DNA of 64,000 nucleotides from Roseiarcus sp963770035 (GTDB lineage Bacteria; Pseudomonadota; Alphaproteobacteria; Rhizobiales; Beijerinckiaceae): the NCBI GenBank assembly GCA_963770035.1, contig CAVYON010000026.1, positions 124,001 to 188,000 of the forward strand, read 5' to 3'. The notes beneath the pieces are model-generated. The model had not been told where the DNA came from. It ran no database searches and worked only from the letters and a program-made list of their open reading frames with translations. The position numbers and the translations under genes were made by a program. Positions 34,616-43,533 of the stretch are shown here, piece by piece (positions within the stretch are counted from its first letter, which is position 1; each line of letters begins with the position of its first letter).

Positions 34616-35320
34616 ATGATTCGTTTCTACTATCACCCGACGCCAAATCCGGCCAAGGTTGCACTTTTCCTTGAGGAAGCGGGCCTGCCCTACGAGCTCG
34701 TTCCGGTCGACACCCGAAAGGGTGAGCAGCACGCGCCCGCCTTCCGCGCGATCAACCCCAATGGCAAGGTTCCGGCCATTGTGGACACCGAGGGCTCCGG
34801 CGGAAAGCCGGCGCGAGTTTTCGATTCGACCGCGATCCTGATCTACCTCGCCGAGAAAACCGGCCAGTTTCTCGGCGCTCCGCCCGACCGCCCGGAGCTT
34901 CTGTCCTGGCTTTTGTTTATCGCCTCCGGCCTTGGCCCATTCTCGGGCCAGGCCGTTCATTTCCAGTCGGTCGCGCCGGAAGGCCTGGCCTACGCCGTTA
35001 GCCGATACCGTCGAGAAGCCGAGCGTCACTACCGGGTCCTCGATCAGCATCTGGCCGGACGCGCGTATATCGTGGGTGACGGTTACACGATCGCCGACAT
35101 GTCCGCCTGGGGCTGGCTCGACCGGGCCCCGCGCGTCCGTCGCGGAGAGCCGGATCCCCTCGGCGCCTTCCCGAATCTCAAGCGGTTGTTCGAGACCGTC
35201 GAGGCCCGCCCAGCCGTCGCACGCGCGCGTGGGGTCGGCAAGGATCACCCGTTCAAGACCACGCTCGACGAAGAGGCCAAGCGGGCGCTTTACCCATCAA
35301 ACTATCCCCAGCCGGCGTAG
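34616..35320 (+). CDS. Glutathione S-transferase
   Basis: The product has 234 residues. N-terminal thioredoxin fold: 'FYYHPTPNPAKVALFLEEAG', 'NPNGKVPAIVD' (cis-Pro) and 'VFDSTAILIYLAEK' (glutathione-binding Asp-Ser). C-terminal all-alpha domain: 'GDGYTIADMSAWGWLDRA'. The layout matches Ure2p/YfcG-type GSTs, which often act as disulfide reductases. It lies 70 bp after the redoxin gene on the same strand, which suggests a shared oxidant-stress unit. Confidence 0.88.
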   Translation: MIRFYYHPTPNPAKVALFLEEAGLPYELVPVDTRKGEQHAPAFRAINPNGKVPAIVDTEGSGGKPARVFDSTAILIYLAEKTGQFLGAPPDRPELLSWLLFIASGLGPFSGQAVHFQSVAPEGLAYAVSRYRREAERHYRVLDQHLAGRAYIVGDGYTIADMSAWGWLDRAPRVRRGEPDPLGAFPNLKRLFETVEARPAVARARGVGKDHPFKTTLDEEAKRALYPSNYPQPA

Positions 35321-35881
35321 CTGCGACGATGATGTCCCGGGATTCGCGTACAGGCTCCGCCGTGGCCGCAGCCGACGTGGCCGCCATGGCGGCGAGGATC
35401 GCCTGGGGCTGGTCGTACGAAGTGTCCTGACCTGCCACGTCGCACCCACCAACAATCGGGCGATCGGTGGCGGCCGGGAATCCATGTCGCGGTCCTGGTT
35501 GGGCGCGACGAAAACAGCGCGGGGTGGCCCGCGACCGGTTCAGACCACTCGCCGAAGCGAGTCCTGGACGCGCCTTGCAACCTGGCCGCGACCGCTCTCG
35601 CGCCATCGTTTCGCCCGCCCGCTCTTTGCCTGATCTGACATAAGCGTAAGCGCCTGTTAATGACCTGTTCTGGGTCCTAGTGAGTTGCCTGTTCCGCATC
35701 AGCGTAAGCCAGCAGGCTGTAGAGCGTCAATGCTATGATATTGCGAGACTTTCTGGAAAGAGCGCCGCTGCGGCGCAAGAAAACCCCCCGCTAGCGCTAG
35801 ATCGCGCTTTCGGGCGGCTTGCCGTGGCTCTCAGAGCGGCGACCGGCTACAATCGCGCAGATCGGACGAGAGGAGCCACGG
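35321..35881. other. Gap of 561 bp without a supported gene
   Basis: Open frames on both strands show only biased, low-complexity translations. CCTGTT recurs at 35652, 35663 and 35688 (the last as CCTGTTCCGC) together with GCGTAAGC motifs, resembling 24783-24860. This may be the decayed end of an insertion element. The promoter of the next gene should be near its right edge. Confidence 0.4.
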
Positions 35882-36961
35882 GTGAGCGTCGTCAAGCAGC
35901 GCGTCCTTGTCGTCGGGCTAGGAACGATGGGGACGAGCCACGCCCGCGCCTACCAGGCGATCGACGGCTTCGAACTCGTGGGCTTATGCACCCGCAACGC
36001 CGCCAGCCGCCAGGACCTCGAGCGGGAATTCGCCGAGGTCCCGCGCTTCGACGATCTCGACCAGGCGCTCGCAGCGTTGAAGCCCGACGCAGTCGCAATC
36101 GCCGCCTTTACTGAACACCACGCGCCGATGGCCCTCAAGGCGCTCGAGGCCGGCGCGCACGTTTTCTGCGAGAAGCCGCTCGCCGACACGCTCGCCGCGG
36201 CTGAGGCCATTGTCGCGGCGGCGAAGGGCTCGGGGAAGGCGCTGCTTGTCGGCTACATCCTGCGTGTCCATCCATCCTGGACCCGCTTCATCGAGATCGG
36301 CCGGACGCTTGGCAGGCCGCTCGTCATGCGGATGAATCTCAACCAGCAGTCGTCCGGTTCCTTCTGGCAGGTGCACAAGAACCTCATGGCGTCGACCTCG
36401 CCGATCGTCGACTGCGGCGTGCACTACGTCGATGTGATGTGCCAGGTCACCCGCGCGAAGCCGGTCGCGGTGCACGCCGTCGGCGCCCGGCTCACCGACG
36501 AGATCGCCCCCGCGATGGTCAACTACGGCCATCTGCACATCGTCTTCGACGACGGCTCGGTCGGCTGGTACGAGGCCGGCTGGGGCCCGATGATGAGCGA
36601 GACGGCCTTCTTCGTGAAGGACATGATCGGGCCGAACGGCTGCGTTTCGATTGTCGCTAAGGAGGCGGCAAGCTCCGACGTAAAGTCCTCTGATCACGAC
36701 GCCCACACGCGCACCAACGCGCTCCGCATCCACCACGCCGCCCTCGACGCCAAGGGCCGTTTCGTCAAGCCCGACACGATCGAGGTAACGGAGGACGAAC
36801 CGGGCCATCAGGAGCTGTGCGAACGCGAGCAGCGGCTTTTCTTGAGAGCGATCCGCGGCGAGGTCGACCTGACCAACCACTGGGCCGACGCGATCAATTC
36901 GCTGCGCATCGTGTTCGCGGCGGACGAGAGCATCAGGACAGGGCAGGTGGTCAGGCTGTAG
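35882..36961 (+). CDS. Gfo/Idh/MocA family oxidoreductase
   Basis: The product has 359 residues. The NAD(P)-binding loop 'VVGLGTMGTSHARAYQAI' is at 9-26, and 'HVFCEKPLAD' near 96-105 holds the family lysine (EKP). A C-terminal dimer/substrate domain contains 'SPIVDCGVHYVDVMC' with the conserved D-x-x-x-H. The GTG at 35882 follows GAGAGGAG at good spacing. The substrate is probably a sugar, inositol or sugar acid. It stands alone, so its pathway cannot be read from context. Confidence 0.82.
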   Translation: MSVVKQRVLVVGLGTMGTSHARAYQAIDGFELVGLCTRNAASRQDLEREFAEVPRFDDLDQALAALKPDAVAIAAFTEHHAPMALKALEAGAHVFCEKPLADTLAAAEAIVAAAKGSGKALLVGYILRVHPSWTRFIEIGRTLGRPLVMRMNLNQQSSGSFWQVHKNLMASTSPIVDCGVHYVDVMCQVTRAKPVAVHAVGARLTDEIAPAMVNYGHLHIVFDDGSVGWYEAGWGPMMSETAFFVKDMIGPNGCVSIVAKEAASSDVKSSDHDAHTRTNALRIHHAALDAKGRFVKPDTIEVTEDEPGHQELCEREQRLFLRAIRGEVDLTNHWADAINSLRIVFAADESIRTGQVVRL

Positions 36962-37217
36962 GTCCGGCGACCCGTGTGGCTAAACCCGGTCCGCGGGGCT
37001 GGGATTCTCTTCGCTGGCGCGCAAAGTGGCGCCGCTCGGAACCCGAACAAACGGTGGATCGCGTGATCCTTTGCGGCATCCTCGTTTGTCGCCCCCCTGC
37101 TTTTCGCGTAAGGGGTTGGCTCGGCTGGAATTCAAGGGAGATCCGCGCGCTTAACGGTGCCGATCGCCTCGAAACCCGGTCGAGGGCGAAATCGCCCGAC
37201 ATTGGAGGACCTCAAGG

Positions 37218-37574
37218 ATGAAATTCGCAATACCATTTTGCGCAGCTCTGCTCTGCGCCGGGGCGGCGCACGCCCAGACCGACCTGAGCGCCTATGCCGA
37301 CGCCAACGGCAATCTCGACGTGCAGAAGCTGACCTGCAAGCAGCTAGCCGGCACCTGGCAGGAAGACGCCGATTTTCTGTCTGTCTGGTACAGCGGCTGG
37401 TACAACGGACTCGCGGACTACAGCAAGATGAAAGTCGACCGCGCCAAGGAGCTGGAGCATCGCGTCATCGTCTATTGCAAAGCTCATCAGGATAAGAAAA
37501 TAATTACCGCGATGGACATCAACATCAAGCAGATGCGCAAGGAAGCCGGCATCAAGGTCATCGACGAGAAATAA
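37218..37574 (+). CDS. HdeA/HdeB-like periplasmic protein (first copy)
   Basis: The product has 118 residues. Signal peptide to 'AHA-QTDL', then 'LTCKQLAGTWQEDADFLSVW' and 'YSGWYNG', and a late cysteine in 'RVIVYCKAH': the two-cysteine pattern of HdeA/HdeB acid-stress chaperones. GGAGG precedes the ATG at 37218. A paralogue follows 53 bp downstream. Confidence 0.82.
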   Translation: MKFAIPFCAALLCAGAAHAQTDLSAYADANGNLDVQKLTCKQLAGTWQEDADFLSVWYSGWYNGLADYSKMKVDRAKELEHRVIVYCKAHQDKKIITAMDINIKQMRKEAGIKVIDEK

Positions 37575-37627
37575 TCTGACGCGTGCCGTTCATCGAGCAC
37601 CAATCAAGAAACTTGGAAGGCCGACTT

Positions 37628-38020
37628 ATGCACACCTCAATCATCGCTCGAACAAAATTCTCTGCTCCGTTCCGGCGCGGTAATTGGCGCGCTGCGCTCC
37701 TCGCATCTGCCACGCTCGCCGCGTCCGCTTCCACCTCCCAGGCCCAGGTCGCTCTGTCGAGCTACGCGGACGACAAGGGCTATATCAACGTCAAGGCCTT
37801 GACCTGCGCGCAACTCGCCAACACGACCCAGGACGACGCCAATTTTCTCGGCGTCTGGTACAGCGGCTGGTTCAACGGCCACCTGAAGAAGCACGCCATC
37901 AACATCGAACGCGCCAAGAAGGGCATTCACGAAGTCATCGAATATTGCAAGGCCAACCCAGACAAGAAAGTCGTCGAGGCGGTCGAAGACTATGTCAAGA
38001 AGGTGCAGGCGGGCCAGTAG
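37628..38020 (+). CDS. HdeA/HdeB-like periplasmic protein (second copy)
   Basis: The product has 130 residues. It has a long signal peptide ending 'TSQAQVAL', then 'LTCAQLANTTQDDANFLGVW', 'YSGWFNG' and 'EVIEYCKAN'. It aligns along its length with the preceding gene, so it is a tandem duplicate that has diverged. The ATG at 37628 was preferred to 37583 because it puts the signal peptide first. Expected role: binding unfolded periplasmic proteins at low pH. Confidence 0.82.
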   Translation: MHTSIIARTKFSAPFRRGNWRAALLASATLAASASTSQAQVALSSYADDKGYINVKALTCAQLANTTQDDANFLGVWYSGWFNGHLKKHAINIERAKKGIHEVIEYCKANPDKKVVEAVEDYVKKVQAGQ

Positions 38021-38301
38021 GTCCGGCGGGTTGTGATGTTCGCACACCTCGAAGGCCGATCGCTATCCTTCTCCAGCTCTGCTGGGGAAGGCGGCGACGG
38101 CTAGACGGGCGCAAGGATGGTTATATCCCGTAGCTTGCGAAGCGGGAGCGGATGACGGCCCATCGGGTTGGATCTTGGGGCTGGGGGCTGAACGCAGAGC
38201 CGCAAAGCGTTGCCGGCTGCTGTTCCAGACCTGCCCGGGCAATCGCTCGGCCATAATATCCGGCTCATTGAGCGCCTCGACCACGCTCAGCGCGAGCTTA
38301 T

Positions 38302-38700
38302 TCACGGGAAATGCTCGACGTGCGTTTCGGCGGTGCGGCCGTAGTAGAGGACGCGCCGGCCCGTGAACGAGACGATATAGCCGGCGCAACCGGAGGCTAT
38401 GACCTTCTGGCAAAAGCCGAAATAGGTGTATCCGGGGACGAGTTGCTGCGCTTCCTTGATCGCCGCCTGGACGGCTAGCGGATCGAATTCAGCGGCGACC
38501 GGCGTCTCTGGGCGATGCGTCGGGAGGACGACGCTGTCGCCGTCGGGCAGGCTATAGGTCGCGCTCGCTCGTCGGAAGTCGATCGCGTAGGATTTGAAGC
38601 CGGCCTGCATCAGGGCGCCGACAATTTGCGGGAAGGTCATGCTGTTGTCTTCCGCGCCGTGAAGGCAGCGTTCGGCTATTTTCGTCAGTCGGTCATCCAT
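38302..38700 (-). CDS. DUF1398 family protein
   Basis: This 132-residue cytoplasmic protein has 'NSMTFPQIVGALMQAGFKSY', 'ATYSLPDGDSVVLP', 'GCAGYIVSFTGRRVLYYGR' and terminal 'HVEHFP', all hallmarks of DUF1398 (E. coli YbcV-like). Function is unknown. It follows the marR gene on the same strand with a 45-bp gap, so it may be its target. Confidence 0.82.
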   Translation of the reverse strand: MDDRLTKIAERCLHGAEDNSMTFPQIVGALMQAGFKSYAIDFRRASATYSLPDGDSVVLPTHRPETPVAAEFDPLAVQAAIKEAQQLVPGYTYFGFCQKVIASGCAGYIVSFTGRRVLYYGRTAETHVEHFP

Positions 38701-38745
38701 TGTGGTTTCTCCTTTGGGATTCTCGGGGCCTGAAGCTGAACGGCG

Positions 38746-39201
38746 TCAGTCGATCGGCGCGATGGTGAGGCCCAGCCGCGCCACCGTCGTCCTGAGGATG
38801 CGAAACAGCGTCCGCCGGTCATCGGCCGAGAGATGGCCGAAGCATTCAGCTTCGTTGGCGCCGGCGAGGGCCGCGAGCTCAGGCACGAACCCTGCGCCAC
38901 GGTTCGTCAGCTGGAGGGTCTGGGCGCGTCCATCCTCAGGATTGGATTCCCGGATCATCAGGTCTTTGGCGATCAACCGGTCGGCAAGCTTGGTGATCGC
39001 GCCGCGCGTCATGCCCATTTCATCGGCTACGCGGCTTGGCGGCGTCGGCCCGCGCTCATAGAGCACCCGCATCACCGCCCACTCCGCGACTGTCACCTCC
39101 TGGGCGGCAAGCTTGCGGGCGAAGCCCTTCGACACGTGGTTCGACACCTGGCGCAGCCAGTAGCCAAGATGGTCGGTCAATTCAGGAACGGGCTGCGACA
39201 C
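38746..39201 (-). CDS. MarR family transcriptional regulator
   Basis: The product has 151 residues. Winged helix 'VAEWAVMRVLYERGPTPPSR' (about 38-57), then recognition helix 'MGMTRGAITKLADRLIAKDL' and wing 'ESNPEDGRAQTLQLT'. The start at 39201 lies just inside a 38-bp palindrome (39220-39257) that is its likely operator, implying autoregulation together with the downstream DUF1398 gene. The ligand is unknown. Confidence 0.87.
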   Translation of the reverse strand: MSQPVPELTDHLGYWLRQVSNHVSKGFARKLAAQEVTVAEWAVMRVLYERGPTPPSRVADEMGMTRGAITKLADRLIAKDLMIRESNPEDGRAQTLQLTNRGAGFVPELAALAGANEAECFGHLSADDRRTLFRILRTTVARLGLTIAPID

Positions 39202-39219
39202 GGCGTTGGTCCAAGATCA

Positions 39220-39257
39220 TTGACTAGGAAACTATGCCGTTTATGTTTCCTAGTCAA
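39220..39257. promoter_or_regulatory. MarR operator, 13-bp inverted repeat
   Basis: Arms TTGACTAGGAAAC (39220-39232) and GTTTCCTAGTCAA (39245-39257) are perfect complements separated by 12 bases. It sits 18 bp before the marR start codon. TTGACT could double as a -35 element. Confidence 0.75.
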
Positions 39258-39428
39258 CAACAATTTCGCAGCGCCGCGCCGCGATGTCGGGGCGCGACCG
39301 GACGACCCGCCCCCGCCCGGGCTAGACCGGGACGCGTTGCCGTTCTCGAACGGATTCCAGTTGCGGCGAGGTCGACAATCAGCGTGAATGCCCGCGGGGG
39401 GGGGGTGAATATGGGCTCGACCCCGGAC

Positions 39429-39540
39429 GTCATTGTGAGAAGCATAGCGACGAAGCAAGCCGGGGGCCGCAGGGCGCCCTACGATCCCCTGGATTGCCTC
39501 CGAAGAGGCTCTTTGACCCGGGGGTCGCTCGCAATGAGGG
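39429..39540. repeat. Palindromic intergenic repeat of the CATTGCGAG...GCAATCC type
   Basis: The ends GTCATTGTGAGAAGC and GCTCGCAATGAG form an imperfect inverted pair, with internal GCGACGAAGCAAGCC and GGATTGCCTCC modules. This composition matches a palindromic repeat family widely dispersed in bacterial genomes. The rest of the 39258-39596 gap has no gene; it includes a run of ten G at 39396-39405. Confidence 0.65.
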
Positions 39541-39596
39541 GATCGAATTGACCTGAGTTCCATCCCGGTCTGATGCGAGCGACAGACGGCGAGCGT

Positions 39597-40678
39597 ATGA
39601 GCGGAAAACGCATGAAGGCTTGGCGCCTCAACCGTCTCGGAGGCGCGCTGGAACTGAAAGAGGTCCCGGTTCCCGAGCCGCGTCCCGGAAGCGCGCTTGT
39701 CAAAATCGAGGCGTCGGGACTCATGTCCTACCTTCGGCCTTACGTCGAGGGGAAGCTGCCCTTCTACAATCCGCCGCGCGGCGAGTTCACCATCGGAACG
39801 AACGGGGTCGGCGTCGTCGAGGCGGTCGGCCGGGACGTCTGGCGGCTAAAGCCGGGTCAGCGCGTGGCGCTGTCCTCGCATTTCGTGGCGCGCGAAAACG
39901 TCGACGATCCGGGGCAGGAGTTGATCGGCCTGACCGCCGGGGCAGGCGCGGAGGCGATTCTCGCCGCCTGGCCCGATGGAACGCTGGCGGAATACGCGCT
40001 CGTTCCCATCGAGGCGGCGAGCCCGCTCGAAGGGCTCGATGAGCGCGACACAGCGGAACTCGCTGTGCTCAGCCGCTTCGTCATTCCGTTCGGCCGCCTC
40101 CTGCGGGGGCGGCTCGCGCCGGGCGAGACGCTCGTCGTGACCGGCGCCACGGGCGCCTACGGAACGGCGGCGACCCTGCTTGGCGTCGCGCTCGGCGCGG
40201 CGAAGGTGATTGCCGCTGGACGGGATGAAGAGGCGCTCGCGGCGCTCGCGCAAGCCGGCGGCCCGCGCGTCTCTCCCGTTAAGCTGACGGGAACGGCGGA
40301 GGCCGCTGCCATCAGCCTGCGCCGAGCGGCCGACGGCGGCGCGCATATCGCTTTCGACATGGTCGGCGCCGCCGCCGATCCCAACGCGACGCTCGCTGGA
40401 CTGCTCAGCCTCCGCCGGTCCGGGCGGCTCGTGCTGACGGGCAGCATGACCGTTCCCCTGCCCATTCCCTATACCGCCGTCATGCTGAACGACTGGGAGA
40501 TTCTTGGCCAGTTCATGGATCCGCGCGGCGCCGCCCGCAGGCTTATCGAACTCGTCCGCAGTGGGCTCCTCGACATCGGCCCTATCCACCCAAAGGTTTT
40601 CCCGCTCGCCGACCTTCCTCAGGCGAGGGCCGCCGGGCGGCCGCCGGAAACCTCGACATTGTCGTAGTCAAGCCCTGA
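39597..40678 (+). CDS. Zinc-type alcohol dehydrogenase-like / quinone oxidoreductase family protein (3' frameshift)
   Basis: This MDR-superfamily protein has 'LVKIEASGLMSYLRPYVEGK', 'GTNGVGVVEAVGRDVWRLKP', 'LVVTGATGAYGTAATLLGVA' (cofactor loop) and 'AHIAFDMVGAAADPNATLAG'. Catalytic-zinc cysteine and histidine ligands are not evident. Near 40635 the frame shifts: continuing in the other frame gives 'NLDIVVVKP' and a stop at 40678, the usual end, instead of the short tail ending at 40667. ATG 39597 is one of three possible starts (39573, 39597, 39612). The substrate is unknown. Confidence 0.7.
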
Positions 40679-40697
40679 CCCATAGGCGATAATCGCC

Positions 40698-41726
40698 TCA
40701 CACCGTCCGCGTCACCTTCATCAGGTGAGGCGGCTCGTCCGGGTCGCGGCCGCGGCGGCGGGCGACGGCTTCAGCGAGCTTGTAGAATGCGTGCAGCGCC
40801 GCGATCGGGGTCACCATAGGATGTCCCGCGTCGGGCGCGAAAAGAGTTGGCCAGCGGGGGTGGCGCTCGGTGTCGACGATCAGCGGCGCGGCGCCGAACG
40901 AGGCAAGCCGCTCCACCGTCTGAAGAAACCCGTCGCGCGCCTCGTCCGCAGGAGCGAAGCCGAGCAGCGGGAAGCCCGTTGTGACGACGCCCGCGGGCCC
41001 GTGCAGCACTTCGGCCGAGGAGAAGGCCTCGGCGTGAATCGCCGAGGTCTCCTTGAGCTTCAGCGCCGCCTCCGCGGCGACGGCGAACGTCGGACCGCGG
41101 CCGATGACGTAGAGCGACGAAGCCGCGGCAAGCGTTTCAATGAGATCTTGCGGCGGCGGTCCGTCGGCCGCGCCGACCAGGGCCGGCAAGCGTTCGAGCG
41201 CAGAGACGAGGCCCGCGTCACCGCTCCAGTGCGCGACCAGCGAAGCGCCGGCGACGAGCGCGGCGATCATCGACTTGGTCGCGGCGACCGAGCGCTCCTC
41301 GCCGGCAAGCAGCGGCAGAAGCGCATCGGCGTCGTTGGCGGCCGGCGAGTTCACGTCGTTGACGAGCGCAATTGCCGTCGCGCCCGCATCCTTGGCCGCT
41401 CGCTGCATTGCGACGATGTCGGGGCTCCGGCCGGACTGCGAGATGGTGATCGCGGCCGCGCCGGTGAGCCGCAGCGGCGCCTGGTAGAGCGAGGCGATCG
41501 AAGGCCCGAGCGAGGCGCAGGCGAGGCCGAGCTTCAGCTCGATCACGTGCTTGAGAAAGAGCGCTGCGTGATCCGAGCTGCCGCGCGCGATGGTCGCCAC
41601 GAAACCAGGCTGGCCGGCGGCGAGTTCGGCCGCGAGTTTTTGCGTCGCGTTGCGATTGGCGTCGAGCTGCCGGCGCAGCGCTGTGCCGGTTTCAGCGACC
41701 TCGGCGGCCATGAATGTCTCGGTCAT
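40698..41726 (-). CDS. SIS-domain sugar-phosphate isomerase/deaminase (NagB-II/GlmS-like)
   Basis: The product has 342 residues with two SIS domains: 'IARGSSDHAALFLKHVIELK' (sugar-phosphate serines) and 'VIGRGPTFAVAAEAALKLKE'. It resembles the isomerase half of GlmS without the glutamine amidotransferase, as in NagB-II enzymes that convert glucosamine-6-phosphate to fructose-6-phosphate and ammonia. ATG 41726 overlaps the gntR stop by four bases. Together with murQ and an ABC importer, this places it in amino-sugar catabolism. Confidence 0.85.
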   Translation of the reverse strand: MTETFMAAEVAETGTALRRQLDANRNATQKLAAELAAGQPGFVATIARGSSDHAALFLKHVIELKLGLACASLGPSIASLYQAPLRLTGAAAITISQSGRSPDIVAMQRAAKDAGATAIALVNDVNSPAANDADALLPLLAGEERSVAATKSMIAALVAGASLVAHWSGDAGLVSALERLPALVGAADGPPPQDLIETLAAASSLYVIGRGPTFAVAAEAALKLKETSAIHAEAFSSAEVLHGPAGVVTTGFPLLGFAPADEARDGFLQTVERLASFGAAPLIVDTERHPRWPTLFAPDAGHPMVTPIAALHAFYKLAEAVARRRGRDPDEPPHLMKVTRTV

Positions 41727-42493
41727 CGCGAAACTCCCTCGCTGCGCGGGCGCGCGTCGGGCGGCAGCGTCAGCTCCGCCACGAAATCGTAGATGTCGGA
41801 GCGATAGGTCGAGCGGGTGAACTCGACCCTCCGCCCGTCGGCTATATAGGCGATGCGGTGGATGTCGAGGCCCGGCGAGCCATCGGCAATCTCGAGCAGC
41901 GCCGCCTCCGGCGCGCCGACCAGCACCGCTCGTAGCCGTTGGACCGCCCGCACCGGACGGTAGCCCGAGGCGTCCAGCGCCGCGTAAAGCGAGTTGCCGA
42001 CGCCTTCGGCCCCGCCGAGAAAGCGCATCGGCACAGCCGCGCGCTCGATCGCCATCGGCACGCCGTCGGCGAGCCGGAGCCGCGACAGGCGGAAGACCGT
42101 CTCGCTCAGCGCAATATCGAGCATGATCGATTCCTCCGGCGTCGGCAAAAAGGTCCCGCGCTCGATCACCTTCGAGGAGGCCGCGAGGCCGCGCAGCCGC
42201 ATGTCCTCGGTGAAGCTCGTCAGCCGCGACAGCGGCTGTTCGACATGGGGCGGCTTGCGCCGCACGAAGGTGCCCGCGCCGTGGCGATGGATCAGCACGC
42301 CCTCCTCGATCAACTCGGCGATGGCGCGCCGCAGCGTCGTGCGCGAGACGGCCAACATTTGCGACAGCTCCCGCTCGCCCGGCAACAGGTCCGCCTGGGC
42401 GAAGCGACCCGCGGCGATCTCGCGCTTCAGCGCCGCCCCGACGCTGGCGAAAAGAGGTTGGCGTTCGGCCCTGATCGCGCGAAGCTCCGCCAT
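41723..42493 (-). CDS. GntR family regulator with UTRA domain (NagR/DasR-like)
   Basis: The product has 256 residues. Winged helix 'REIAAGRFAQADLLPGEREL' and 'SRTTLRRAIAELIEEGVLIH', then the UTRA effector domain ('LSRLRLADGVPMAIERAAVP'). Regulators of this type sense GlcNAc-6-P or GlcN-6-P. ATG 42493 with GGAGGAG upstream was preferred to 42514. It is divergent from murQ and co-transcribed with the SIS gene; the gap holds a small palindrome (42518-42532). Confidence 0.87.
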   Translation of the reverse strand: MAELRAIRAERQPLFASVGAALKREIAAGRFAQADLLPGERELSQMLAVSRTTLRRAIAELIEEGVLIHRHGAGTFVRRKPPHVEQPLSRLTSFTEDMRLRGLAASSKVIERGTFLPTPEESIMLDIALSETVFRLSRLRLADGVPMAIERAAVPMRFLGGAEGVGNSLYAALDASGYRPVRAVQRLRAVLVGAPEAALLEIADGSPGLDIHRIAYIADGRRVEFTRSTYRSDIYDFVAELTLPPDARPRSEGVSR

Positions 42494-42517
42494 CCGCTCC
42501 TCCGTCCCTCCCAAGGG

Positions 42518-42532
42518 CCTCTAGACAAGAGG
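42518..42532. promoter_or_regulatory. Candidate GntR operator
   Basis: CCTCTAGACAAGAGG (5-bp arms, 5-base spacer) lies in the divergent gntR-murQ gap. TCTAGACA within it resembles half of the NagR/DasR-type TCTAGACCA core. Confidence 0.45.
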
Positions 42533-42602
42533 TATACACGTGGCCCATAATTCAACACAAGAGGGCCTCGAGGGGTCGCCTCGTCATGCAAGGAGGGAGT
42601 TG

Positions 42603-43520
42603 TTGGCGTCCGCGAACGCGCAAGCCTCACGTCGCGCCGGCGAACCCGATGCGTCGCTCGTGGACGCCCTGCTCGCGGGGCAGGTCCGGGCCGCCGAGTG
42701 CGTGGCGAAGGAGCGGGCGGCGCTCGTCCGGGCAGCCGAGCTTGTGGCCGACGCATTGCGCATCGGCGGCCGGCTGATTTACGTCGGGGCGGGTTCCTCC
42801 GGACTGCTGGCGATGCAGGACGGGCTGGAGTTGCCCGGAACTTTTGGCGTTGATCCTGCGCGCATCCGTTTCGTCACCCCCAACGGCGAACGACTCTCGG
42901 TCGACGGCTCAAGCGAGGACGATGCGCGTGCGGCCGAGACGGTCATTGCGCGGATCGCCCCCGGGACGAACGACGCAGCCATCGCCGTCTCCGCCAGCGG
43001 CGCCACCCCTTTCACTCTCGCCGGCGCCCGCCGCGCCAAGGCGTCTGGCGCGAGCGTCGTCGCCATCGTCTGCCGGACCGGCTCGCCGCTCGCGGCCGTC
43101 GCGGACGCGCCGGTGACGCTCGACGTCGGCCAGGAGGCCGTCGAGGGTTCGACGCGGCTCGCCGCCGGCACGGCGCAGAAGGCGGCGCTCGGCGCGATCT
43201 CGACGCTGGCTGCGGCCGAGCTTGGCTGGGTCCACCACGGTCTGATGGTCCACGTCCGGCCCGACAACGACAAGCTGCGGGCGCGAGCGTTGGGCATCAT
43301 CGCGCGCGTCGCGGCCGTCGGCGAAGCGGAGGCCTCCGCCGCGCTGCGGGAAGCTGAGAACGACGTGCCAGTCGCCATCGTGGCTGCGGCCGGGCGGCTC
43401 GGCGCCGCTCAGGCGCGGACGCTGGTCGCCGACTGCGGCGGCGACCTTTCCCGAATTCTCACGCGCCTCGGGGGCGCGGAAGCGAACGTCAATTCGAGCG
43501 CGGGCATGAAGCCCGTCTGA
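42603..43520 (+). CDS. murQ: N-acetylmuramic acid 6-phosphate etherase-like protein
   Basis: It cleaves the lactyl ether of MurNAc-6-P to GlcNAc-6-P and D-lactate. The product has about 305 residues with a SIS fold: 'GGRLIYVGAGSSGLLAMQDG' and 'NDAAIAVSASGATPFTLAGA' are the sugar-phosphate loops, and 'TRLAAGTAQKAALGAIST' is the MurQ signature. The expected E near the active site is in 'DGLELPGTFG'. The TTG at 42603 has AGGAGG at ideal spacing; the GTG at 42540 is directly against the operator and less likely. It starts the plus-strand operon leading into the ABC importer. Confidence 0.82.
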   Translation: MASANAQASRRAGEPDASLVDALLAGQVRAAECVAKERAALVRAAELVADALRIGGRLIYVGAGSSGLLAMQDGLELPGTFGVDPARIRFVTPNGERLSVDGSSEDDARAAETVIARIAPGTNDAAIAVSASGATPFTLAGARRAKASGASVVAIVCRTGSPLAAVADAPVTLDVGQEAVEGSTRLAAGTAQKAALGAISTLAAAELGWVHHGLMVHVRPDNDKLRARALGIIARVAAVGEAEASAALREAENDVPVAIVAAAGRLGAAQARTLVADCGGDLSRILTRLGGAEANVNSSAGMKPV

Positions 43521-43533
43521 TGAGGAGGGTAGG

